Shown here one piece after another: positions 51,485 through 59,638 of a DNA stretch of 64,000 nt. Location of the stretch: the NCBI GenBank assembly GCA_963726135.1, contig CAVSBE010000002.1, forward strand, positions 321,131 to 385,130, read 5' to 3'. Numbering within the stretch: position 1 is the first letter of the stretch; each line of letters opens with the position of its first letter. This DNA is from Bog-473 sp963726135 (GTDB taxonomy: Bacteria; Actinomycetota; Acidimicrobiia; Acidimicrobiales; RAAP-2). The notes beneath the pieces were generated by a model. It had not been told where the DNA came from, made no database searches, and was given only the letters and a program-made list of their open reading frames with translations. A program made the position numbers and the translations under genes.

Positions 51485-52570
51485 TCAGCCCTGTCCGGCC
51501 GGGATTTCGATGTTCAACAGACGGGCGCCGTTGAGGCCGAGGATCGCGCGGCGTTCGGGATCGTCGAGGCCCCTCGCACTCTCGACAAAGCCGATCGGGT
51601 CGACCTCGCCCATATCGGCGGGATAATCGGTGCCCATCAGCACATGGTCGGCGCCATACTGACCCACGAGGTATTCGAGCTGGTGGTGGGTGTAGACGAT
51701 CGTGTCGAAATAGAGCCGCTTAAGATAGGTCGTCGGCATCCGGTGAATCTGCTCACAGGCATCGGGGCGGGCCGAGGCGGCGTGGTCGATGCGACCCGAA
51801 TAGGTTGGCAGATAGCCGCCGCCGTGCGACAGGACGAGCTTCAGATTGGGGTGGTCGTCGAGCACGCCGCCAAAGATCAGGTGATGCACCGCGACCGTCG
51901 TGTCGAGCGGGTTGCCGATGACGTTGACCAGGTAATGGTCGCCAAACCGCCGCGCCTCGGGAAACCCGGTCGGGTGCATGAACACCAGCAGGCCCAGCTC
52001 CTCGATGCGTGCGAAGATCTTGCGGAACCGCTCGGCCGACAGATCCTCGCCGCCGACATTGGTCGCGATCTCGATGCCGCGGAAGCCCAAGGATTTGTGC
52101 AGCCGGTCGAGCTCGGCGACGGCGAGATCCGGCGCCTGGAACGGCACCGTGCCGAGCGGCACGAACCGATCCGGGTGGCGTCCCGCGATGTCGGCGAGGT
52201 TGTCGTTGACAACGCGGGCCGTAGCGATGCCGGGATCGGGGTCGGCGCCGTAATAGGTCTGGTTCGGCGACGGCGAGATCGCCTGGATGTCGATCCCCAT
52301 CCGGTCCATGTCGGCGAGCCGGTTTTCGACTGAGGTGAACTGGATACGGTTGCGCTCGGCCTGCTGGCGGTTGACCTCGCGGGTGCGCTCGTTGGCGTAG
52401 ACCTCACGCGGGTGGCGGGTGGCGGCGGCGTTGCCGGCGACCATCTCGGCCGCTTTAGGGGTCAGCACATGGCAGTGAATGTCAACAGTGAACCACTTAC
52501 CGCGCGCGTGGGCGGGCCCCGGAAACCGCCCGGGGATCGGCGCGCCGGGCGGCAGGCATTTGAACAGCAT
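51485..52570 (-). CDS. Amidohydrolase-2/ACMSD-type decarboxylase or hydrolase, copy 2
   Basis: The start at ATG 52570 gives 361 residues, the same length as the neighbour. The shared blocks run from LFKCLPPGAPIPGRFPG and FTVDIHCHVL through LVLSHGGGYLPTYSG and MGTDYPADMGEVDP. It arose by tandem duplication with the gene at 50381-51466; the N-terminal insert (NAAATRHPREVYANERTREV) differs. Gap to the neighbour is 18 bases, so they form an operon. The longer ORF to 52627 adds an unlikely basic start. Confidence 0.9.
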   Translation of the reverse strand: MLFKCLPPGAPIPGRFPGPAHARGKWFTVDIHCHVLTPKAAEMVAGNAAATRHPREVYANERTREVNRQQAERNRIQFTSVENRLADMDRMGIDIQAISPSPNQTYYGADPDPGIATARVVNDNLADIAGRHPDRFVPLGTVPFQAPDLAVAELDRLHKSLGFRGIEIATNVGGEDLSAERFRKIFARIEELGLLVFMHPTGFPEARRFGDHYLVNVIGNPLDTTVAVHHLIFGGVLDDHPNLKLVLSHGGGYLPTYSGRIDHAASARPDACEQIHRMPTTYLKRLYFDTIVYTHHQLEYLVGQYGADHVLMGTDYPADMGEVDPIGFVESARGLDDPERRAILGLNGARLLNIEIPAGQG

Positions 52571-52623
52571 CTCAGGCTTCCTCCTCGAAGATCGTCCTAT
52601 TAGGCGTTGCCGACGCCATTTGA

Positions 52624-52812
52624 TCAATGACGTCGCCGCCTCTCCCTACGGCCGGTGAGCCACCGGTCTTGGATCATGGAGCACAGAAGGGCGGTGGTCA
52701 GGCCGAACAGCATTATCCGGTTCAGCGCCCCCTGTGCTCCCATCAGCAGCCAGTGGTCTTTCAAATTGAGACAGTCGCCACAATAGGTCCCGCGAATCCA
52801 TTTCGCCGACAC
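52624..52812 (-). CDS. Small hydrophobic protein with a CGDC pair, function unknown
   Basis: The 62-residue ORF contains RGTYCGDCLNLKDHWLLMGAQGALNRIMLFGLTTALLCSMIQD, that is a C-x2-C pair and one probable TM helix, then an Arg-rich tail. It lies on the strand of its neighbours between the amidohydrolase pair and the SH3 gene (18 bases after its stop). No family is recognised. It may be a real small protein, but its length alone proves little. Confidence 0.45.
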   Translation of the reverse strand: MSAKWIRGTYCGDCLNLKDHWLLMGAQGALNRIMLFGLTTALLCSMIQDRWLTGRRERRRRH

Positions 52813-52830
52813 CCGATTGGGCGGGATGGA

Positions 52831-53350
52831 CTATTGCAGGGTTTCGTCGGGGAAGACGCCCCAGACCTGGCTACGCTGCACCCAGCCGCTGTAGCCGCCG
52901 GCTTCAACTCGGCACCAGAGGCCCTGGCACTCGACCAGCCGGGCGATGACGCCAGGCTCGGCGCGAGCGGCTACCTGCGAGGCAGGGTCGGGCCGACGAT
53001 AAAGCAGCCGCGTCGCGCCCGCGACGATGACCGCACGCTTGCCGGTGACCATGCGGTCCAAGACCCAGCCGGCGGTGCCTTGCCAATCCTGAAATCTTCC
53101 GCCAGTTCTGGAACTCCTCGATAATTTCGACCGGCATGTCCTTGCGTTTGTAGACCCATTCGATCGGATAATTTTCGCCCGGGCCGACCCGCAGATTGAC
53201 CTCGTCGGAACGAAGGCTGGCAAATCGCGGCAGCTTATCAGCCGGTGTCGTCTGCGCCTTTGGCGTAAGCGGCAGCGTCGCCAGCACGGCGGCAGCTAGC
53301 GCCGGCAACAGCCGCGCCCGCGCAATGTGAGCCTTAGACCCCCTTGACAT
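52831..53350 (-). CDS. SH3-domain (bacterial) exported protein with an apparent one-base insertion
   Basis: ATG 53350 gives a signal peptide-like start (LLPALAAAVLATLPLTPKAQ), then an SH3-like region (LRSDEVNLRVGPGENYPIEWVYKRKDMPVEIIEEFQNWRKI). The frame then fails at an AAA run on the plus strand (53092-53094). One A fewer restores QDWQGTAGWVLDRMVTGKRAVIVAG and the C-terminal SH3 (LVECQGLWCRVEAGGYSGWVQRSQVWGVFPDE). The full length is then about 172 residues, normal for DUF1058-type SH3 proteins. Function: peptidoglycan or wall binding, not proven. Confidence 0.82.
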
Positions 53351-53561
53351 CCCCCACTTCCTGTCAACGCCGCTGCGACCTGTCTCCCCGCCTGGTTCGC
53401 CGCGCGCGAGTATCTCTCGGCTTGCTGCCCGCAGAATGGAATGTTTCACCCGCCGTTTCAACCTCCATCCTAATTCTCGTAGACGGAGGCGCGATGGTGT
53501 AATGATGTGTTAACGGACCCCTGATTTGCCGAAGGGGTCGAGCGCGTGCAGGGATCGGAAA

Positions 53562-54416
53562 ATGAAGAATCTCTTGACCGTGGTCGGAGACGGCAATGCG
53601 GCGCCGGTTCTCGAAGTTGCGATGCTGGCGGCGCGCCGTTTCGACAGCCACATCGTCGGGCTTCACAGCCTGACCACCGAGTATGCCGTGGTCTTCGGCG
53701 GCGAGATGGGTTTTTCGATCTCGTCCGAGGTCGACCGCACCCTCGAGCGCGAAGGTCACGAGCGGCGCGATCAGGCACGGCGGCTGTTTCGCGAGTTCAT
53801 GAGCGCCCGCGGCGTGCCGATCGGCCCGGTGCCGCCGGGGCACAATGGTCCGAGCGCATCCTGGCGCGAGGAGGATGGCCGACAGAACGCAGTTGTCGGG
53901 CTGATCGGGCGGGTGTTCGACCTGATTGTGGTCGAGCAGCCAGAGAAGCTGGCGTCGATCGCCGAAGCCACGCTCGAGGATGCGTTGTTCGAGAGCGGGC
54001 GGCCGGTGCTGATGGTGCCGCAGCGCGCGCCGTCGAAATTGGGCGAAGTCATCGCCATCGCCTGGAACGGCAGCACCGAGACCGCGCTGACCGTCGCCCT
54101 CGGTATGCCGTTTCTCAGACAGGCGCGTCATGTTTGCATTGTCGCCGTAGGCTCGCAGCACATGCCCGAGCCGGGGCCGGAGGGTGACGAACTCGCCCGT
54201 ACGCTCGAACGGCACGGGCTCGATGTCAGTCTGCGTACCGCCGTTGGCCGGCAAAAACCACAAGGTAAGTCGTTCCTAAAGGAAGCGCTAGCCGCCGGGG
54301 CCGATCTGTTGCTCAAGGGCGCCTATACGCAGAGCCGCATCCGCCAGATGATTTTCGGAGGCGCGACCCGCCACATCATCATGGAGGCGAACTTGCCGGT
54401 GCTGATGGCGCGCTGA
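53562..54416 (+). CDS. Universal stress protein, two-domain UspA family
   Basis: The 284-residue protein has two USP-like halves. The first begins NLLTVVGDGNAAPVLEVAMLAARRFDSHIVGLHSL; the second reads EVIAIAWNGSTETALTVALGMPFLRQARHVCIVAVG and ends LLLKGAYTQSRIRQMIFGGATRHIIMEANLPVLM, which keeps part of the ATP-site G-x2-R pattern. ATG 53562 is chosen over the longer frame. It stands alone, 89 bases before the flippase end, on the opposite strand. Confidence 0.88.
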   Translation: MKNLLTVVGDGNAAPVLEVAMLAARRFDSHIVGLHSLTTEYAVVFGGEMGFSISSEVDRTLEREGHERRDQARRLFREFMSARGVPIGPVPPGHNGPSASWREEDGRQNAVVGLIGRVFDLIVVEQPEKLASIAEATLEDALFESGRPVLMVPQRAPSKLGEVIAIAWNGSTETALTVALGMPFLRQARHVCIVAVGSQHMPEPGPEGDELARTLERHGLDVSLRTAVGRQKPQGKSFLKEALAAGADLLLKGAYTQSRIRQMIFGGATRHIIMEANLPVLMAR

Positions 54417-54506
54417 GGCCTACACCTTCCCACTCGAAGAAGACCGGGCGCGCAGCAAATGCCGGGGCTCGTTCGGTTCTGGCTTTGAACCCCGCTCACA
54501 CCAGGT

Positions 54507-56039
54507 CTAGCCCCACGATTGCGCGCGACGCTTGATGAACCTGGCGCCAATTCCGAACACCAGGGCCTCGATGCCGTCGGGTCGCCTGGCAAAAAACCAT
54601 GCAGTCGTTAGCGTGCCCAGATAGGCGATCGCGCCACAAACAATCTTCAAGACCATGGAGGTGAACAGCGGAAGGTGAGGCGCCTGGTCGACCACATGCA
54701 GCACGAATACCATGGCCAGGGCTGCTGCGACCGGGCGATAGAGGCAACCGACGAGATCCGCGGTGCTGTACCTGACCGCCAGCCGCAACATGAAAAAATC
54801 GGCGAACATCGCTACAAATCCCAATCCGGCTTGCGCCGCAGCGATCGCCGGCGCTCCTCCCCAGCGCCCGGCAACGATGAGTGTGGGTATCAGCAGCGCA
54901 AGCCGCCCCCAAACCGTTATCGTGGTCAGGCGGAACTTGTTGGTTACGTTCATGATCGAATAGATGCAAAAGTTCATGCCGACCGGGATCGCGCCGATAC
55001 CCAGCCAGAAGACCAGCGATGTGGCTTTCTCCCATTGTGGCCCAAGCAGCAAAAGCGTTAATTCGCGCGCGATCCCGGACACACCCAGTCCAGTCGCAAG
55101 ACAAACGCTCGCTGTCGCACCGATGACCAAAACCACTGCCGCACGCAGCCGCTCGGTATCATTCAGCAGCCGCGAATAGACCGGAAACATCGCGCGCATC
55201 ACCGGCTGGATCAGGTCGGTTGTCGGCGTTACGGCGACTTCTGATCCAACGGTGTAAGCGCCCATGACGGCGGGGCTACTCGTCGCGCCGACAATATATT
55301 CGTCGGCCTTTCCGGCGAAATGCGCGCCGAGCCAGACGAGCAGCATCCATGACGAGAACGACCAGATTTCACGCACCTTGGTCAGTCGCAATCGCGGACG
55401 AAACGGATGCATCACGTAGCTCAACATAACCTCGAAGATCTTGGACAGGACGATCGCAATCGCCAATCCCCAAAAATTACGGATCATCAGAACGCACGAA
55501 AGAACGAGAACAACATCGCATAATTTTCGGTACACGCTAAATCTGAATTCTTTCGCAAAATCCAAGTTAATACGAAAATAAACTGTCCCCACATTCATAA
55601 ACCCATCCAACAAGACGCGTAAAGATATGAGATAGACAATTAGCTCTACGTATATCGATCGAAAATATAACCGCGCAAGAGGCGCTGTAGCCAGCGCACA
55701 GATAAAAAGTATTACGCTAATAATTATTTTGAGCGTCCACGCCGAATCTAAGTATTCTCGACTAGGACGCCCCAATCTGATCAAAGCTAAATCTTCTCCA
55801 CTAACGCCAAATACGGCGACAACCGACAATGCCAGGCTCGCCATCGCCATCATACCAAAATCTGTCGGCGTTAGAAGCCGCGCCAATATCGCGGTGTTAG
55901 CGATGCTCAGCAGCCGGACGGCCATACGCAGTGTCATCATCCACGCCGCGCCGCGGATCGCGTGGCCTCGCATCTCGGCCCCGCCGCCCGCGTCGGGCGC
56001 CCCATCGGCGGGAGATATTGCTTTATCCGGCGCGCTCAT
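54507..56039 (-). CDS. Lipopolysaccharide flippase, Wzx/PST family
   Basis: The 510-residue membrane protein has 12-14 predicted TM helices and the MOP superfamily start (IRGAAWMMTLRMAVRLLSIANTAILARLLTPTDFGMMAMASL). It translocates polyprenol-linked oligosaccharide. The start is ATG at 56039. The N-terminal third of the gene (about 55,480-55,760) is distinctly AT-richer than the neighbours. No Wzy polymerase is recognised in the window. Confidence 0.88.
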   Translation of the reverse strand: MSAPDKAISPADGAPDAGGGAEMRGHAIRGAAWMMTLRMAVRLLSIANTAILARLLTPTDFGMMAMASLALSVVAVFGVSGEDLALIRLGRPSREYLDSAWTLKIIISVILFICALATAPLARLYFRSIYVELIVYLISLRVLLDGFMNVGTVYFRINLDFAKEFRFSVYRKLCDVVLVLSCVLMIRNFWGLAIAIVLSKIFEVMLSYVMHPFRPRLRLTKVREIWSFSSWMLLVWLGAHFAGKADEYIVGATSSPAVMGAYTVGSEVAVTPTTDLIQPVMRAMFPVYSRLLNDTERLRAAVVLVIGATASVCLATGLGVSGIARELTLLLLGPQWEKATSLVFWLGIGAIPVGMNFCIYSIMNVTNKFRLTTITVWGRLALLIPTLIVAGRWGGAPAIAAAQAGLGFVAMFADFFMLRLAVRYSTADLVGCLYRPVAAALAMVFVLHVVDQAPHLPLFTSMVLKIVCGAIAYLGTLTTAWFFARRPDGIEALVFGIGARFIKRRAQSWG

Positions 56040-56330
56040 CTGGGACGGTTCTCGGCGACGGGGATTTCGTCCCAGGGGAATGCGAGCCGCCGGATTGCAG
56101 ACGGCGTTCGGAAGGGCATTCTTTCACCACCTGATTACACTGGGACGCTAGCGGATAACTGTGTTGTCGCATCGATTTGGTGCTAGCGTTATCGCTTGCA
56201 CCGGTCTGGGTCGCGGCACCGGCCATTGCCGACGGTACGCTGCCGCCCGCTTGGTTGCCAGCGCACATTCGAGACCAACTCCAGAGCACGCCAAAGTTGG
56301 TCGGAGCTGACAGACCTACTTGTAATTGCG
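56040..56330. other. 291-bp gap upstream of the flippase and downstream of the sulfotransferase
   Basis: No supported gene or RNA is seen. It should hold the flippase promoter (minus strand) and the 3' side of the sulfotransferase. No clear terminator was found. Confidence 0.4.
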
Positions 56331-57455
56331 CTACAAGGTCTCGTGTCGGGATTTCCGGGCGTGCAAACGCCAAGCGACGCCAAATCGCAGGCGACTTGCT
56401 AAAATTAGAGGCAAGATCATTTTGCGTCGCGAGGCAGCTACATATCCAAACTCGGTCATCAGATCGCGCGTGAGGTGCTCGACCAGGAACGTTTCCCGAG
56501 GCGTTAATTCGCTCCGCCAATTTTCGGTCCCGCCCTTCCTGTAGAACTCCTTTGGCTCTGCCGTCAGATCCCACGGCGCCGCCTCCAATCGATTGCTGCG
56601 CAGATTGGCAATCTGACACTCGTCCAGAATCTTTCTGCATTCGTCAAAAGTGATCTGCACGCCAAGCCATGAGAACACAGACATCAGCGTTTTTTCGCCG
56701 TTCTGCCATAGATCTTCATAAGTCACTTGCAGAAAATTTTCCGTAGCGGCTTTGAGGTTTTTGCTCTCCTTAACGTATTTGATCCAGGTTTCACAATTCA
56801 CCAGCACTTCACGCGAAGCCCACTGTCGGCCCCAGCCTGTTCCCGCGGCGCAAAGCGAAGAGACGACGCTGCGCGGGTCACGGACGATGTGCAGAAAGAA
56901 CGCATCTGGGAAGATTTTTAGAATTCTATCCCAATAGAGCACATGATCAGGAGTTTTTTCCAAAATAATATCTGCCGCCGGCTTTTTGTCTAAAATCCGG
57001 AGCATTACTTTACAACTGAAATTTCTGATGAAATTGAAAAATTCCTCTTCGCTCATTAAATGATGAAGGCCCAGCTCGCGCACATTGCGTTGGTGCTGAT
57101 TCCACGCGGAAAACAGCGAGCGCGTGTACCCAGTGAACAGGTGCGTCTCGTTTGCGGTGGCAATGCGGGGCGATCGCGACAGCAGCAACTGCAGCCAAGT
57201 CGTCCCGCTCCTCGGTCCTCCTACTAAGAACACAATTCGTTTGCGCGCAATTGCCTCCTCCGGACTGGTCTCTGACAAGTCAGATCGAGCAGGATTGGCC
57301 CGCAGTCCTGCGATAGGCTCACTGGCTCCTTCCGGGACGAGGCCCGGACGCCGCGGTTCATCACGTGGCCCCGAAGCGAGGTAACCCGGCGCCGGTTTCG
57401 ATGATTCCGCGGCCGACCGCTTCAGGGGGCAGCACTCCGTACCGGACGGGGCCAT
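56331..57455 (-). CDS. Sulfotransferase family protein
   Basis: ATG 57455 overlaps the stop of the glycosyltransferase as TGATG and is preferred. Residues about 75-84 show the 5'-phosphosulfate (PAPS) loop VGGPRSGTTWLQLLL, and residues near 180 show the 3'-phosphate site FLHIVRDPRSVVSSL. A later EDLWQNGEKTLMSVFSWLGV is typical. It probably puts sulfate on a sugar of the surface glycan made by this locus. The basic, hydrophobic N-terminal 60 residues are unlike a catalytic domain. Confidence 0.88.
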   Translation of the reverse strand: MAPSGTECCPLKRSAAESSKPAPGYLASGPRDEPRRPGLVPEGASEPIAGLRANPARSDLSETSPEEAIARKRIVFLVGGPRSGTTWLQLLLSRSPRIATANETHLFTGYTRSLFSAWNQHQRNVRELGLHHLMSEEEFFNFIRNFSCKVMLRILDKKPAADIILEKTPDHVLYWDRILKIFPDAFFLHIVRDPRSVVSSLCAAGTGWGRQWASREVLVNCETWIKYVKESKNLKAATENFLQVTYEDLWQNGEKTLMSVFSWLGVQITFDECRKILDECQIANLRSNRLEAAPWDLTAEPKEFYRKGGTENWRSELTPRETFLVEHLTRDLMTEFGYVAASRRKMILPLILASRLRFGVAWRLHARKSRHETL

Positions 57456-58393
57456 CAGCTCCTCCCGCGCAGAGCCAGTCGCGTAATCCCCGGGGCAACC
57501 GCAAGGCCGATCTGGGCTGCCCGATAGCGCCATTTCGGTCGCCATTTGCACGCCCGTCGCAGCGCCATTCTGGCAAGTGAATATTCGCCCTTATGGATGT
57601 GATCAACCGCGTGCCTTACGTCGAGATAGGATTGCATCTGCAAATACGTGCGTTCTACCGCCTGCCTTTCCTCTATGCCGAGGCTTGCGCGGCCGCGCCA
57701 TTTCTCCAGGGCCTTCAGGGCTGAGGAATACATGACGATGCCATTGGAGGAGAGAGTGGAGGCATGCCGACGATAATGAACCAACACTTTCGAAACCGGT
57801 TCTATGCGACATCCCGCGTGTAGAGCACGCAGCCAAAGGTCAAAGTCCTCAGTTCCCAACATATGTTCGTCAAACACGCCGACGCGGGTAAAGACCTCCC
57901 GCCTCAAGGTCGCGGCACAAGACACGTGGGAGATCAGTCCGGCAACTTTCGCGAAAGTGATCGGTGGACATGGTGGGTACACTTCCTGGAACCTTCTTCC
58001 AACGAATTTCGACACCCCAAAGAATAACGTATCCGAAAAAGCGATAGATACATCGGGATTAAGGTCGAGAAAGCCAACCATCGTCCGCAGGTAATCCGGT
58101 TCCCACAGGTCATCGCTGTCGAGCAGTGCGACAAATCTTCCTCGCGCATGGGACAACGCCCGGTTGCGCGCCGCGCCGAGACCTGCGTTAGACTGCCGAA
58201 CCAACACGACACCGCGATCGCGATATTTTTCGACGATGGTGTGGGTACCATCGGTCGAGCCGTCATCCACGACGACGATCTCAAACGAGTCAAAGTCCTG
58301 ATTTAGCGCCGATTCCAACGTCGCCCCGATATATTGGCCCGCGTTGAACGCAGGAACGACAACGGTGACTTGGGGTAAGGAAGCGTTTTGCAT
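57455..58393 (-). CDS. Family 2 glycosyltransferase
   Basis: ATG 58393 gives 312 residues. GT-A motifs: VTVVVPAFNAGQYIGATLESALNQDFDSFEIVVVDDGSTDGT, ALLDSDDLWEPDYL (DxD type metal site) and GTEDFDLWLRALHAG (ED motif). The longer frame to 58459 lacks a ribosome site. The TGATG overlap with the sulfotransferase suggests one transcript. Confidence 0.9.
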   Translation of the reverse strand: MQNASLPQVTVVVPAFNAGQYIGATLESALNQDFDSFEIVVVDDGSTDGTHTIVEKYRDRGVVLVRQSNAGLGAARNRALSHARGRFVALLDSDDLWEPDYLRTMVGFLDLNPDVSIAFSDTLFFGVSKFVGRRFQEVYPPCPPITFAKVAGLISHVSCAATLRREVFTRVGVFDEHMLGTEDFDLWLRALHAGCRIEPVSKVLVHYRRHASTLSSNGIVMYSSALKALEKWRGRASLGIEERQAVERTYLQMQSYLDVRHAVDHIHKGEYSLARMALRRACKWRPKWRYRAAQIGLAVAPGITRLALRGRS

Positions 58394-58810
58394 TCGCAGG
58401 TTCCTTCTCCCAAGGAGGCTACCAAATCTGCTCGTCTTGGTCGATGGCGTTGAAAACAAATATTTGGCGCGATGTCATGTTCTACCGCATTCACCAAAAA
58501 TGCCTTAACGCAAAGGTTGTCCCTCAAGCGGAACGTCAGGCCTGCCAGATCCCGGTGACGGCACAGCCGGCGGGCGGCAATTTCGCCGTCACCGACTTAC
58601 CCGCCACTCGCAACCCGTCAAAATCCCCGTACTGTCGTCCACGGCGGGCGCGAACTTCGATGGTTGTGGTCGATGCGGAATCCGCACCCATCTTTCAATG
58701 CGATACCGATAGCCTATGACATTCCGCAAACCCCTTAACGCGTGCCTGACGAAATGTCTGAGGATAAATGCACGACTGTTTGCCGAAGTAACCTTTTGTC
58801 GGACGGCCTT
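58394..58810. other. 417-bp gap between glycosyltransferase and methyltransferase
   Basis: No supported gene is seen. The part from about 58,690 to 58,810 is AT-rich. It should hold the glycosyltransferase promoter and the 3' end side of the methyltransferase gene. I see no tRNA or strong hairpin here. Confidence 0.4.
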
Positions 58811-59563
58811 TTAATCTATAGGCAATTTTTTTCGTTGAATAAAAAATTTTTCGTAATTATTCATGGTGATATACGTAGGTTGTTCGGGTTTTTCTGCCAA
58901 AAACTTGTCGACGGCAAGATTGCAGCCCGGCCAAGGTGGGTCGTTGTACTCGTCAAACAGAATGATACCGCCCGGCGACATCCGGGGATAAAAATACTGC
59001 AGTGTCTGTTTGTAAGAATCGTAAATGTCGCAGTCAAGATGGACAAAACTGAAGCTGGTTGACGGCAACGTTCCAAGAGTATGAGAAAAATAGCCGGGAA
59101 TCAACGTAATAGTATCAAGTAAGCGGAGCCCGGCGAGTTTCGCTCCGACCTCCGCCAGAGAGGTTCCCGCGAAGCCGCCGACCCGCTTCTCTCGGTCCTC
59201 GGCCCCACCGAGTTCGATATCTTTCTGCACGCTTCCGTCGAATCCCTGAAACGAATCTAAACCATATACGTGCTTGGCGAGCCTATTTTCCCTAAGATAC
59301 AAGGCGATCGCCGTTAGGCTGCCGCCTTTGAAAACGCCGCACTCGGCAACATCCCCAGGCACATCGCGGGTGCGGTCGAGCAGAGCCAGGATGATGTTGA
59401 TGTTTGACCCACCCTCAGGTGAGAGGGTAGCCTTGCGGGTCAAGTTCGCGGGTATCTTAATCTCGAGCAGGTCACCCACCCATTTAGGCCACTCGGCAAC
59501 TAGTTTATCTCTGTAATGATGCGCAACGACCGACTTGAGTGATCTTCGTAGCAGGTTTCGCAT
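58811..59563 (-). CDS. TylF/MycF-type class I SAM-dependent O-methyltransferase
   Basis: The 250-residue protein has VAECGVFKGGSLTAIALYL (SAM loop), VYGLDSFQGFDGSVQ, FSFVHLDCDIYDSYKQTLQYFYPR and IILFDEYNDPPWPGC, with the D-x-D-x-Y and DEY metal and catalytic acids of the macrocin O-methyltransferase family. It resembles the gene at 24749-25498 in type. It probably methylates a surface sugar. The start is ATG at 59563. Confidence 0.85.
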   Translation of the reverse strand: MRNLLRRSLKSVVAHHYRDKLVAEWPKWVGDLLEIKIPANLTRKATLSPEGGSNINIILALLDRTRDVPGDVAECGVFKGGSLTAIALYLRENRLAKHVYGLDSFQGFDGSVQKDIELGGAEDREKRVGGFAGTSLAEVGAKLAGLRLLDTITLIPGYFSHTLGTLPSTSFSFVHLDCDIYDSYKQTLQYFYPRMSPGGIILFDEYNDPPWPGCNLAVDKFLAEKPEQPTYITMNNYEKFFIQRKKLPID

Positions 59564-59638
59564 TATTCTGGTACCCTATCGCTGACTCCAGCTCGTATTG
59601 CGCCGGTCGGATACTGATCGATGGTTTAAAATCTCTCT

